A stretch of 31,534 bases of DNA, taken from Oscillospiraceae bacterium. Its GTDB lineage: Bacteria; Bacillota_A; Clostridia; Oscillospirales; Oscillospiraceae. The stretch lies in the NCBI GenBank assembly GCA_021771675.1, contig JAETOP010000034.1, positions 1 to 31,534 on the forward strand. Direction: 5' to 3'. This document shows positions 1 to 7,243 of the stretch, in pieces. The first letter of the stretch is position 1, and every line of letters begins with the position of its first letter. The position numbers and the translations under genes were made by a program. The notes below the pieces were generated by a model. The model ran no database searches, was not told the origin of the DNA, and saw only the letters and a list, made by a program, of their open reading frames with translations.

Positions 1-42
1 CAGTTCCACCACGCCCCGCTCCATTTTCCCCTTTTCCATCAT
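1..42 (-). CDS. Partial gene, N-terminus only, function unknown
   Basis: A minus-strand reading frame runs off the left edge. It starts at ATG 42-40, with a purine-rich AGGGTGAG ribosome binding site just upstream, and encodes 14 visible residues rich in Met, Glu and Lys (MMEKGKMERGVVEL). Nothing in this stub identifies a family. It is divergent from the island genes that follow, and two hairpins lie in the gap. It could belong to the mobile-element machinery, but that is only a guess from position. Confidence 0.45.
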   Translation of the reverse strand, partial: MMEKGKMERGVVEL

Positions 43-77
43 TTTTCTCACCCTGCTCTATTTTACCTCATAAATAT

Positions 78-107
78 GAAAAAGTCTGCCCCACGGCAGA
101 CTTTTTC
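78..107. terminator. Hairpin with A/T flanks, terminator-like
   Basis: There is a perfect 13-bp inverted repeat (78-90 with 95-107) and a 4-base loop. The stem ends in A and T runs, so it could terminate transcription in either direction. It sits between the divergent edge gene and the island genes, which is unusual for a terminator unless it stops incoming transcripts. Confidence 0.5.
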
Positions 108-116
108 GACAGACTG

Positions 117-148
117 ACCCGAGTATAGCATGACTATACTCGGGTTTT
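117..148 (+). terminator. Second hairpin followed by TTTT
   Basis: An 11-bp inverted repeat (117-127 with 135-145, ACCCGAGTATA arm) has a 7-base loop and a short T run. It lies only 9 bases after the preceding hairpin. It may be an intrinsic terminator or an attenuator ahead of the small recombinase-domain gene. Confidence 0.45.
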
Positions 149-264
149 GCTATTTCCTCTGCGAAACGCACAAAACAGCGGCCAAATTATTGCGTGAAAT
201 AACCACAGGCAACAAGTAATCTATGGCTTATTCCTATGTTTTATCTCCGTCTGGAGGTAAAAAC

Positions 265-300
265 ATGGGAAATTTTATTTTTAAGGAGAATGAGACATGA
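265..300 (+). CDS. 11-codon leader ORF coupled to the recombinase fragment
   Basis: A short frame starts at ATG 265 with a good GGAGG at 254-258 and encodes MGNFIFKENET. Its TGA overlaps the ATG of the next gene (ATGA at 297-300), and a second ribosome site (AAGGAG) lies inside it. That arrangement suggests translational coupling. The KENET ending recurs in the downstream protein (IKENET), so it may instead be a degenerate duplication of that gene's start. Expression is unproven. Confidence 0.35.
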   Translation: MGNFIFKENET

Positions 301-644
301 GAATTCCTTATGGTTTTAACTTGACTTCTATCGGCACACTTGAGATCAAAGAAAATGAGACTGAAATCGTCCGTCTGATTTTTGACTACTACCTTGCCGG
401 AGCCAGCTTAGGAAAGGTTGTTGATATGCTTTACAAAAAACAGATCACCTCTCCGACAGGAAAAGCAAAATGGACTCGCGCGGCGGTTGACCATCTTCTT
501 TCCAACTCTAAATATATTGCTGTTGTTGGCTTTGAGCTTTTCACAGAGGTGCAGTTTGCAAAATCTGCCCGATGCAATATTGACTACGACAAGGCAGGTT
601 CGCCCCGTAGATCAACCCGCTATGTTTCGCCTTCCATGCTCTAA
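297..644 (+). CDS. Truncated serine recombinase (Recombinase domain only)
   Basis: This 115-residue product matches the pfam07508-type Recombinase domain that follows the catalytic resolvase domain in large serine recombinases. Visible family features are the start RIPYGF, the segment VRLIFDYYLAGASLGKVVD, and PTGKAKWTRAAVDHLLSN, which leads into the next DNA-binding segment. The N-terminal catalytic domain with the nucleophilic Ser is absent, and the frame ends at STRYVSPSML, about where homologues continue into a zinc ribbon. It cannot catalyse recombination alone. It is either a decayed integrase remnant or one of the stand-alone Recombinase-domain ORFs found in Clostridia mobile elements. 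A good AAGGAG site precedes ATG 297. Confidence 0.65.
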   Translation: MRIPYGFNLTSIGTLEIKENETEIVRLIFDYYLAGASLGKVVDMLYKKQITSPTGKAKWTRAAVDHLLSNSKYIAVVGFELFTEVQFAKSARCNIDYDKAGSPRRSTRYVSPSML

Positions 645-705
645 ATATAATTTCTATTTCCAATTTCATAAATATCTGTTACAATAGCCTCAAGAGGTGA
701 GGCAT

Positions 706-1320
706 ATGGCAGAGAAAAAGAGGCTCAACCCTGTGGATTTAGTTGGGATTAGTAATCTGCTGGAATACCTCGTAGCAGCAGATAATATCACGTGTGAGGA
801 ACGAGACAGGATCATGTTGCGAATTGCAAGGGAAAATGACCTTGATGGGTATATGCTTTCTGGCTTCGCCGGTTATGGCCGGAGTAAAGATGAAGTGTTG
901 AAGCGTACCACACACAGAAAAGCGTTTGTGCCGCAGGGTAATGAGCAGGATGAAGGTTATACTTCTCTTACCGAAATTGCCCGAGCGCACAGTGAGGATG
1001 CGCCAGGATATGTGATTCAGAGTTGGCTACGGAGTGGAAATACTTTGGCATTCTTGAATCTATGGGAGAAAGAACATAACCCTGATTACAATGAAGCGGG
1101 CTATATGGAACTGCTGAAGAAAAAGAAAGCGGCTTCCTTTACATTGACACCAAAGCTGTGGATTGAGCGGACGAAAGTAATTGGTATCGTCTCTAAACAG
1201 GGCAAATCCGGCGGAACTTTTGCCCATCCCATGATCTCCTGTGAGTTTGCCTCTTGGGTTGCGCCGGAATTTAAGATGCTATTGCTGGAACTGTCATTGA
1301 ATCGCGGACAGCTTAAATGA
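706..1320 (+). CDS. KilA-N domain protein
   Basis: The product is 204 residues from ATG 706. I chose this start because AGAGGTG lies 6 bases upstream; the earlier GTG at 697 would lack a site. The N-terminal 75 residues are charged and unassigned. From about residue 85 it carries the KilA-N DNA-binding fold of phage and mobile-element proteins: YTSLTEIARAHS, VIQSWLRSGNTLAFL, then FTLTPKLWIERT and HPMISCEFASWVAPEFKMLL. Homologues usually continue into a longer C-terminal region, but here the protein stops soon after the domain (LSLNRGQLK), so the end may be truncated. It is probably a DNA-binding accessory protein of phage origin; the target is unknown. A weak promoter (TTTCCA, 17 bp, TACAAT at 680-685) lies upstream. 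Confidence 0.75.
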   Translation: MAEKKRLNPVDLVGISNLLEYLVAADNITCEERDRIMLRIARENDLDGYMLSGFAGYGRSKDEVLKRTTHRKAFVPQGNEQDEGYTSLTEIARAHSEDAPGYVIQSWLRSGNTLAFLNLWEKEHNPDYNEAGYMELLKKKKAASFTLTPKLWIERTKVIGIVSKQGKSGGTFAHPMISCEFASWVAPEFKMLLLELSLNRGQLK

Positions 1321-1362
1321 CCGTGCGTACTATTGATAGATATTATCAGGAGATGCAAATAC

Positions 1363-2031
1363 ATGAGCAACAATAGGCAGCGTAAAAATCGAAGCAAAGT
1401 TCATATCAAAGAGATAACTATGGAGTTAGGGAATAGGAGATTGTCTTTTTTACTTTCTGATATGATACAAATATTTATGGCGGTTATAGCCTGTTTATCT
1501 TTCATTGGAGTTTTGCTAACCCTCAATGAAATGCGAAAAGATCGTGATGCCGCTTACAAACCAGCAGTCCTTATGAATGCAACAAATTTTCAAATTTCGT
1601 GGGATGCTAATGGTGAAGAAAATTGGCTTTTATCTTTACCCAAAAAGTCAGATGGTAACTATGAGGTTAACGAGGACGGAAGTATTACAGGGACATTCAG
1701 CCTACCCGTCAATATATTTCCGAATGGGGAATTGGAAAGTTTTACAGCTGTAAATATAGGCATTGGTACTGCCAGAGATATTTGTTTCGAATGGGATCAA
1801 AATAATCTCCCATTGCCAATGGCATGCTCGATTTTGATTCATGAAATTGTGAAATGTGCATCCTTGCCAGAAAACTTATACATTGTTCTATATGTTGAAT
1901 ATTCTGACATACAGGGAACGCGCAGCAGAGATACGATTTATATCTCCATCAATAGAACATATTTTGAAAATGATGTAGATGGCTCAGGAACTGCAACATA
2001 TCAGCTTGCTCCATCTTTGCTAACTGAGTAA
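1363..2031 (+). CDS. Membrane-anchored protein, unknown function
   Basis: The product is 222 residues from ATG 1363, chosen because CAGGAG lies 10 bases upstream; a TTG at 1333 is also in frame. A basic N-terminus (residues 1-30) is followed by one hydrophobic segment at about 32-54 (IQIFMAVIACLSFIGVLLTL) and a charged LNEMRKDRDAAYKP stretch. A soluble domain of about 150 residues with beta-rich composition completes it. By the positive-inside rule the N-terminus should be cytoplasmic and the large domain external, though phage-defence membrane sensors show both topologies. I do not recognise the family. The next gene is also an N-terminally anchored protein in the same direction about 110 bases away, so the two may act together. 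Base composition is AT-rich like the rest of the island. Confidence 0.65.
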   Translation: MSNNRQRKNRSKVHIKEITMELGNRRLSFLLSDMIQIFMAVIACLSFIGVLLTLNEMRKDRDAAYKPAVLMNATNFQISWDANGEENWLLSLPKKSDGNYEVNEDGSITGTFSLPVNIFPNGELESFTAVNIGIGTARDICFEWDQNNLPLPMACSILIHEIVKCASLPENLYIVLYVEYSDIQGTRSRDTIYISINRTYFENDVDGSGTATYQLAPSLLTE

Positions 2032-2140
2032 ATCTATTGGTAGCATATATCGGCTGCTAAACATTGTTTTTATAATATAATTGATTTTGTACGAGTGACA
2101 GGAAAGGCTTGTGAAAATTTTGGATGAGGAGGATGAGGCT

Positions 2141-3640
2141 ATGGGAAAAGCAAAACGAAAAAGAAAGACGCGGAAGCAACCATCACCCGCCCCGCAAAAA
2201 GAATCTCATGGCACGAGCAACATCAAAAAAGTAATCGCCGTTTTGAGTGGAATTACGGCATTTATTGCCGTATGTGCTAATATAACAGGAATACTGGGCT
2301 ACTTCGGTCTAAGTCCAACAAATGGTGAGAACCCAACTGGGCAAAATCCGACTCCACCCAGTTATGTTCTTTATGAAAATCCTCCGGATTTGACGTGGAG
2401 TAGTGCACTTTACAGTCAAGGGATGGAAGCATATGACCAAAATAATTATACGATTGCTTCAGAGCGGTTTGAAGCTGCATTAGCAGAATACGAACGCATC
2501 TCCCATGCAGATATGAACACAGCAAAGATACAGTATGCCATCGGTATACTTAACAAGCGTTTGGGAAATTTGAATATTGCTATCCAATGGTATTCTGACG
2601 CAATCGGAACCTTAGAATATCTTTCGAGTGCAGAAACCGATCTTGATAAGTTAGGGTACATTTATAATGAACTGGGGTATGTACATTATCTGCGTGGCTT
2701 CGCATATCTAAAAGACCGTGATTTATCGCGGGCATTATCAGACTGTAATAAATGCTCTGAAATATTGGAGCAAGACATTGAAGATAAAGGGTACTTTTCA
2801 ACTTCTCTTGTGTTATATCTGCGTGGAGAGATTTATACAGCCTCTTACTACGGCACCCATTCACCATACCCTGTTCATGGCGGAACTGACTTAGGCGTTA
2901 CTTGGCTTGATGCAATGAGTTGCTTCGAATCGGCGTTGCAATATAAGGGTGCACAATTAACCTTTAAAGACGATTTAGTTTCAAACAATGTTATTGTTGT
3001 TAATGCCTACAATGATTATGGAATTTCCCTAATCGCGCCAATGTTACAATACAATGGCAAACCTGTTTTCTCTACAACACCTGAGCCATGTTACATCATA
3101 CATGGGGCGGACGTTGAAACAGCTGTTATTTTGACGCAAAGGGCTGAGCTTTTATCTATGCTTAATACCGAAGACTCCCTGACTGATGCAATAGAAAATT
3201 GCAATGCAGCCCTGAGCATTTACGATGACCTATCTACTGACAAACGAGAGGGAATACAAGAAACTTATTGGCAATTGGCTTATACTACATTGGCTCAAGG
3301 AGCCATACAAAATAATCAACTTAGTGTGGATACCATCGAAACATTCCGTGATCTAATGGAAAAAGGATTAAACTATACAAAAGAATGGTATGGGGAATCT
3401 TACGAGACTGCTGTTGCTTACGAAAATATGGGCTGCGCTTTGATGCTTGCTTCACGGTACAATGAAGCTGCTGAAGATTTTGAAAAGGCCAAAAGCATAT
3501 TTGTTATGCTTGGTTTGGAAGATGACGTGAAAAAGCAAAATGATTTTCTGGAAACCGTTGCAAAAATTGTTTCAGACGGCGATACTGACGGCTGGGAAAT
3601 ATATCTCACAGACGATTTTAACAGCCCAATCCAAAACTAA
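2141..3640 (+). CDS. Membrane-anchored TPR-like repeat protein
   Basis: The product is 499 residues from ATG 2141, preceded by AGGAGG at 8 bases; a GTG at 2111 lies in frame. The N-terminus is strongly basic (KAKRKRKTRKQ), followed by one membrane segment at about 31-55 and a Pro/Asn/Gly linker (about 58-75). The rest is helical repeats that look like tetratricopeptides: YSQGMEAYDQNNYTIASERF, the stretch around LGNLNIAIQWYSDAI, LGYVHYLRGFAYLKDRD, and near the C-terminus YENMGCALMLASRYNEAAED. TPR domains bind partner proteins, so this may be a membrane scaffold or sensor. No enzymatic motif is visible. It probably pairs with the preceding membrane protein. The exact role is unknown. Confidence 0.7.
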   Translation: MGKAKRKRKTRKQPSPAPQKESHGTSNIKKVIAVLSGITAFIAVCANITGILGYFGLSPTNGENPTGQNPTPPSYVLYENPPDLTWSSALYSQGMEAYDQNNYTIASERFEAALAEYERISHADMNTAKIQYAIGILNKRLGNLNIAIQWYSDAIGTLEYLSSAETDLDKLGYIYNELGYVHYLRGFAYLKDRDLSRALSDCNKCSEILEQDIEDKGYFSTSLVLYLRGEIYTASYYGTHSPYPVHGGTDLGVTWLDAMSCFESALQYKGAQLTFKDDLVSNNVIVVNAYNDYGISLIAPMLQYNGKPVFSTTPEPCYIIHGADVETAVILTQRAELLSMLNTEDSLTDAIENCNAALSIYDDLSTDKREGIQETYWQLAYTTLAQGAIQNNQLSVDTIETFRDLMEKGLNYTKEWYGESYETAVAYENMGCALMLASRYNEAAEDFEKAKSIFVMLGLEDDVKKQNDFLETVAKIVSDGDTDGWEIYLTDDFNSPIQN

Positions 3641-3692
3641 GAAATTTATGAATTGCCGCTTCATTTTTGACAACTATGCCGTATGTATCGAA

Positions 3693-3721
3693 TTGACTTT
3701 AAGAATCGACCCTGCTATAGT
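3693..3721 (+). promoter_or_regulatory. Sigma-A-type promoter for the small-ORF pair
   Basis: TTGACT (3693-3698) and TATAGT (3716-3721) are separated by exactly 17 bases, with a TGC extension in front of the -10. It lies about 17 bases upstream of the 15-codon ORF and upstream of the 58-residue ORF. Confidence 0.65.
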
Positions 3722-3737
3722 GTATGAAAGGAGAAAA

Positions 3738-3785
3738 ATGATCTGTGACATATTGGAGGTGGAAACGAGAAAACGCCATTTTTAA
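3738..3785 (+). CDS. 15-codon small ORF or leader peptide
   Basis: ATG 3738 follows a clear AAAGGAG site and encodes MICDILEVETRKRHF before a TAA. It is the first ORF after a good promoter and ends 22 bases before the next ORF. It could be a leader peptide or simply an untranslated leader with a chance frame. Confidence 0.35.
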   Translation: MICDILEVETRKRHF

Positions 3786-3807
3786 AAGAGAGGAGGTGTT
3801 TGAGCAT

Positions 3808-3984
3808 ATGAGTATAGCACTCGTGAATACCATCCGGAAACTTGGCTGGCCCGATTCAAACGGTCGCTGGCAGTATGGAAATGCAGCGCTCCTCTGCTAC
3901 TTGAGTTGCAACAATGCAGTCCAAAGGATCGCTGAGCAGTACAAAGATGTCCGGGTCGTAGACCTGATAGCGAGATACGCTTAA
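3808..3984 (+). CDS. Small hypothetical protein, 58 residues
   Basis: ATG 3808 follows a strong GAGAGGAGGTG site. The product is soluble, with a W/Y/C-containing core (LGWPDSNGRWQYGNAALLCY) and a C-terminal helix (VQRIAEQYKDVRVVDLIARY). I do not recognise the family. It has its own promoter upstream and a strong hairpin 7 bases after its stop, so it looks like a self-contained small transcription unit of the island. Confidence 0.5.
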   Translation: MSIALVNTIRKLGWPDSNGRWQYGNAALLCYLSCNNAVQRIAEQYKDVRVVDLIARYA

Positions 3985-3990
3985 ACACAC

Positions 3991-4028
3991 AAAAGGAGGA
4001 GAACTGTTGGTGGCAGTCTCCTCCTTTT
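3991..4028 (+). terminator. Intrinsic terminator after the 58-residue ORF
   Basis: An 11-bp perfect stem, AAAAGGAGGAG (3991-4001) with its complement (4018-4028), is extended by an inner ACTG/CAGT pairing after one bulged base. The 3' arm ends in TTTT. The 5' arm mimics a ribosome binding site but is probably just the stem. Confidence 0.65.
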
Positions 4029-4112
4029 CCTCTCTTTTAGAAAGGGTGTTTTCAACTTTCGGGAGAAGCCTCCCACAGATTGCTTTGGTCATCGGGGACA
4101 AGGTTGCGAGGC

Positions 4113-4358
4113 TCATAGTTCAGAGCATGATTGGCCTCTACCGTATGCCGACATTCGAGACCTCTTTTGTAGCAACTGTTTTTCGGCAACTTTCGACAGC
4201 GCCATCACACAAATAAAAAATCGCTTTTTTGCCTGTTTGGCAGTAGCTGTTGCAAACACCTTGGCAAAATGTTGAGCCTCATCAGGATGTGTTTCGAGGT
4301 ATGCATCAGCCTCATTGAGCGGCATTTCCCTGATTTCTTCATCGGTCAATCTGCTCAT
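4113..4358 (-). CDS. Small hypothetical protein, 81 residues
   Basis: ATG at 4358 follows AAAGGAG at good spacing on the minus strand. The N-terminal half is acidic and helical (RLTDEEIREMPLNEADAYLE), followed by a lysine-rich helix with a short hydrophobic stretch (FFICVMALSKVAE). The family is unknown. The composition and ribosome site make it more convincing than the overlapping plus-strand frame at 4007-4216. It may be a small regulator or antitoxin-like island gene, but no partner toxin is evident. Confidence 0.55.
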   Translation of the reverse strand: MSRLTDEEIREMPLNEADAYLETHPDEAQHFAKVFATATAKQAKKRFFICVMALSKVAEKQLLQKRSRMSAYGRGQSCSEL

Positions 4359-4452
4359 ACGGTTCTCCTTTCTGTATTTTTATTCATTCCATTCCGCCTT
4401 TCACTAAGTATAGAAATATTAGTATAGGGATGATATAGGAATAATAGACGAG

Positions 4453-4481
4453 TTATCTACATTTCCACAAAGTTTTCCACT
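4453..4481 (+). other. Cluster of three DnaA-box-like nonamers
   Basis: TTATCTACA (4453-4461), TTTCCACAA (4462-4470) and TTTTCCACT (4473-4481) resemble degenerate DnaA boxes (consensus TTATCCACA) packed head to tail. They lie in the AT-rich, largely gene-free stretch 4359-5047. This could be a remnant replication origin of an integrated element or chance AT-rich sequence. Apart from a weak minus-strand ORF and the promoter at 4931-4959, I see nothing else in that stretch. Confidence 0.3.
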
Positions 4482-4637
4482 TCTAACTGCTGCTTAAACC
4501 ATTGAGATAAAACATGCTGTTAAAAAGTCTTGAGTCAGCAAGTCGCGCAGATTAGTTAACCAACAATCGTTATATCGGTTATCTCCAGCTTTAAGAGGAC
4601 CCTACCAGCAATATAGATATTTTTCACTATATAATAT

Positions 4638-4826
4638 TTAAAGGAGCCTGTTTGCTTCCCGTATCCTTGCATCATGCCTATCCAGCGTTACAAACTGTCG
4701 AACCTCACTCCCATAGGTGTGAATGTAAGCAACAGAAAATTCGGTTGTTTTCCTATCTACCTCCTTCGGCCACCGCTTTAGACCTGAAAAGAATGATAAA
4801 ATAGACTGCATGATGCCATAGGGCAT
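4638..4826 (-). CDS. Doubtful 62-residue ORF
   Basis: A minus-strand frame starts at ATG 4826 with a mediocre AGGTAAG site upstream and ends in an Arg-rich helix (LDRHDARIREANRLL). No family is recognised. The composition is protein-like (balanced charges, few Cys or Trp), so it may be a real small gene or a fragment of a larger protein lost from the island. Confidence 0.25.
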   Translation of the reverse strand: MPYGIMQSILSFFSGLKRWPKEVDRKTTEFSVAYIHTYGSEVRQFVTLDRHDARIREANRLL

Positions 4827-4930
4827 CTTTTTCTTACCTATCTGCGTCTACTATCCTTCCCCCAGCATTTTGTTAGCAACCCAGATAGGCTGTGCAAATA
4901 GACAGAGCCCATTCTTCCATTCACGGTCCC

Positions 4931-4959
4931 TTGTAGGCAACAATTTCCTGTGCTATAAT
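4931..4959 (+). promoter_or_regulatory. Promoter of the restriction endonuclease gene
   Basis: TTGTAG (4931-4936), 17 bases, then TATAAT (4954-4959), with a TGC extended -10 element. The predicted start lies about 80 bases upstream of ATG 5048, leaving a leader in which delayed expression of the endonuclease could be controlled. Confidence 0.65.
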
Positions 4960-5047
4960 CAAAGCTGTGAACATCTTTAGTGGCACACCTCCAAAAAAGT
5001 TCAGATTAGCCATAAATCTAATACTAAGTTGTAGAGGAGAGCACAGT

Positions 5048-5638
5048 ATGAAATACAAGTTGTCAAATGAACAAATCGCAGACTACAATAATAGCACAGG
5101 CAGCTCATTTCCAAAATACACATCTCAGCTTATCAACTGGGCAAACCAAAATGCACAGGGCACTCGGCCCACTGTTGTAGGACAAATGTCGGAACTGTTT
5201 CCCGAATTTATGTCTTCTGGGAAAGACATTACTGTTGATGCTTGGAGAGCCTGGTATACCAAGCGATACCCCGACGCGCTTGAAAAAGCAGCGGATAGGA
5301 TATATGCCCAAATCAAAAATTTACAAGCCGCCATACAACTGATTGATAAAGAAATGGTCGATCGATGGGTTGAGGATCTGGTAATTGTAAAAACCTTCCA
5401 TGGGCTATATATCCAAAAAGCAATTCTTGCCTCTTTGGCAGAGAGAATGGGGACAACCTACCGACTTGCGGATCCGAAAGAAGAAGCAAAAGGTATCGAT
5501 GGGTATGTTGGCGATATCCCCTATTCCATCAAACCGGATACATACAAAACAATGGGCCGTCTTTCAGAAACGATTGACGTCAAGATGATATACTACACAA
5601 AGAAAAAGTCAGGGCTTAAAATTGAAACGGAAGATTGA
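5048..5638 (+). CDS. MjaI-family type II restriction endonuclease
   Basis: The product is 196 residues from ATG 5048 (AGAGGAG upstream; an in-frame ATG at 4967 has no site). The sequence has the look of the MjaI restriction endonuclease family (pfam09568 type): an N-terminal SFPKYTSQLINWANQ block, the TRPTVVGQMSELFPEF block and a C-terminal core, GIDGYVGDIPYSIKP. In that core Asp151 and Lys162 could form a PD-(D/E)XK-like metal site. Known family members cleave CTAG; that specificity is carried over by family only. The gene converges on its methyltransferase with 16 bases between the two stops, so each gene relies on its own promoter. Length fits the family, so it is probably intact. Confidence 0.8.
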   Translation: MKYKLSNEQIADYNNSTGSSFPKYTSQLINWANQNAQGTRPTVVGQMSELFPEFMSSGKDITVDAWRAWYTKRYPDALEKAADRIYAQIKNLQAAIQLIDKEMVDRWVEDLVIVKTFHGLYIQKAILASLAERMGTTYRLADPKEEAKGIDGYVGDIPYSIKPDTYKTMGRLSETIDVKMIYYTKKKSGLKIETED

Positions 5639-5654
5639 TAAAACCCAGAGAAAA

Positions 5655-6707
5655 TCAAACAGAAGCTGACCTCATGGCAGAAGGATGGTAACGGCAGTAC
5701 ACTCCATTCTCAGCCGGCTCGCTTTCAGAGATAATTGGGAAAAACGCTTTGACCTCTTGCCTTGTTTTTACCAGAAACGGGTAGTTTTCATTTTGGTAGC
5801 ACTTTTCCTGTTGCGCTTGCGAAAGTGTCTCAATAAACCGTTGATGAGCTTGAAGCCTCGTCTCTGTGTACCGATTCAGAACCTGAGGATCCTTCTGCAT
5901 GGCTGAAATTGAATAGTTTACAAACGTAGGCTCAATATCAATGCCAATACTATTTCTTCCAGCTGCCATAGCCGCCAGCATGGTTGTTCCGGTACCTGCA
6001 AAAGGGTCAAGAACGGTATCCCCAAAAATGGAGTACATATTGATAAGCCGGTATGGAATTTCAAAAGGAAATGCTGCGCTACGCGCGCGGTCTGTTTTTT
6101 TGTCAACCTTTTGCCGGATCCCTTTGATGTCCCACAAATCAGAAAACCAGATATTCCTTTCTTCCCAAAAATATGCACTTCTTTGCCGCATTTTTTTATC
6201 AGAGGTAAAAGCTCGCTTGTCCCCTTTTCTAAATATCAAGATATATTCATGCTCATAGGTGACATAAGCACCCGCTGGATACATTCCAGAGCCCATAAAC
6301 TTATTAGGCGAATTGGAAGGTTTGCGCCATATAACATCAGGAAGCACACAATATCCCATATTGTGGAAGGTGGAGATAATTCGACTGTGATTGGAAAACA
6401 TTTGAAACACACCGTTTACCGTCCGCGTGGCATCGCCAATATTGACGCAAACAATGCCGCCTGGAATCACCACCCGGTCAACTTCGTGCCAAACCCGATC
6501 AAGAATTTGGTGCATCCATTCAAAGGCAATTGTGCCCTTTCCGTTTTGTAAATCCCCTATGATCCTGGCATCCTGTCCGCAAAAACAATCATCCCACATT
6601 TCAATCATCGGATAAGGAGGTGAGGTGACAACAAGAGCAATGGATTCATTTTTTATTTCGGACATATCAGAAGCATTTGCGTTGATAACACGATGTTCAG
6701 TACGCAT
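5655..6707 (-). CDS. Type II DNA methyltransferase, beta class (N4C or N6A)
   Basis: The product is 350 residues. The catalytic motif TSPPY (residues 28-32) precedes the AdoMet-binding DPFAGTGTT motif (from residue 234), the order typical of beta-class amino-methyltransferases. It should protect host DNA at the site cut by the convergent MjaI-like endonuclease; MjaI-type partners are N4-cytosine enzymes acting on CTAG, but SPPY alone does not separate N4C from N6A. Other family features are GGIVCVNIGDATR and the EHEYILIFRK beta strand. The C-terminal tail after about residue 300 is hydrophilic and may form the specificity region. The gene has its own promoter with a CTAG at the -35. It is intact by length. 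Confidence 0.9.
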   Translation of the reverse strand: MRTEHRVINANASDMSEIKNESIALVVTSPPYPMIEMWDDCFCGQDARIIGDLQNGKGTIAFEWMHQILDRVWHEVDRVVIPGGIVCVNIGDATRTVNGVFQMFSNHSRIISTFHNMGYCVLPDVIWRKPSNSPNKFMGSGMYPAGAYVTYEHEYILIFRKGDKRAFTSDKKMRQRSAYFWEERNIWFSDLWDIKGIRQKVDKKTDRARSAAFPFEIPYRLINMYSIFGDTVLDPFAGTGTTMLAAMAAGRNSIGIDIEPTFVNYSISAMQKDPQVLNRYTETRLQAHQRFIETLSQAQQEKCYQNENYPFLVKTRQEVKAFFPIISESEPAENGVYCRYHPSAMRSASV

Positions 6708-6738
6708 AGGTAGGGGCCCTCATTTCTGTGTTTTCTTA

Positions 6739-6767
6739 ATTATAGCATAAATTCTTGTACTTGTCTA
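6739..6767 (-). promoter_or_regulatory. Promoter of the methyltransferase gene with CTAG at -35
   Basis: Read on the minus strand: TAGACA (6767-6762), 17 bases, TATAAT (6744-6739), with TGC before the -10. The bases CTAG at 6765-6768 overlap the -35 hexamer. If the local enzyme methylates CTAG, promoter methylation could give feedback control. Confidence 0.65.
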
Positions 6768-6845
6768 GCCCCGTATAATTTCGAGATATGGGACCGCCTC
6801 CATCTGTCAGAGGGTGATCACTCCAGGATTTGGGGCGGAAACCAA

Positions 6846-7230
6846 TCAACAAAAAGGGCGAGATAAATTGAGCCCACGGCTGCCCCCAGTGCAGACGGGC
6901 CAAAGGGTGCAGCAGTTGAGGCCGTCCAGCGTGTGGCAGAGCCGCGCCGCGGCATTGTCCAAGTTGGCAGGGCGGTGGGACACACCGCCAAACAGCGCCA
7001 AAATCTGAGCATTCAACGTCCAATAGTCTGCTATTTCAGGTTCAACCCGTCCGCGAACGCGTTCCCACACCTGCCCGCCCAGCCGGTGGTAAGCACTGTT
7101 GATGGGATCGAAGGTGATGGGAGCCAGCTTGGACACGTCCACCATTCCGTCGGGGTGAGGACGGACTCATCCACACTGGCGTTCACAATCTCGCCCGGTA
7201 AAGGCATTGTGCTCCAAAATTTTTCCGCAT
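6846..7230 (-). pseudogene. Decayed flavin reductase (RutF/DIM6-like)
   Basis: A start codon at 7230 with GGAGG upstream opens MRKNFGAQ, the typical first residues of small clostridial flavin reductases, but the frame breaks after a few codons. In the next frame GEIVNASVDESVL appears. After another one-base shift near 7157, a third frame gives DGMVDVSKLAPITFDPINSAYH and the family's C-terminal LGGQV. The FMN-binding middle is missing, so an internal deletion plus at least one frameshift has inactivated it. The 3' portion below about 7010 is not recognisable. It sits directly after the flavodoxin gene, as expected for a former oxidoreductase operon. Confidence 0.7.
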
Positions 7231-7243
7231 GATGGTACCTCCG

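Noticed and set aside
4007..4216. Plus-strand 69-residue frame starting near the terminator
   Set aside because: It starts within the hairpin at 3991-4028 and overlaps the better-supported minus-strand gene at 4113-4358.
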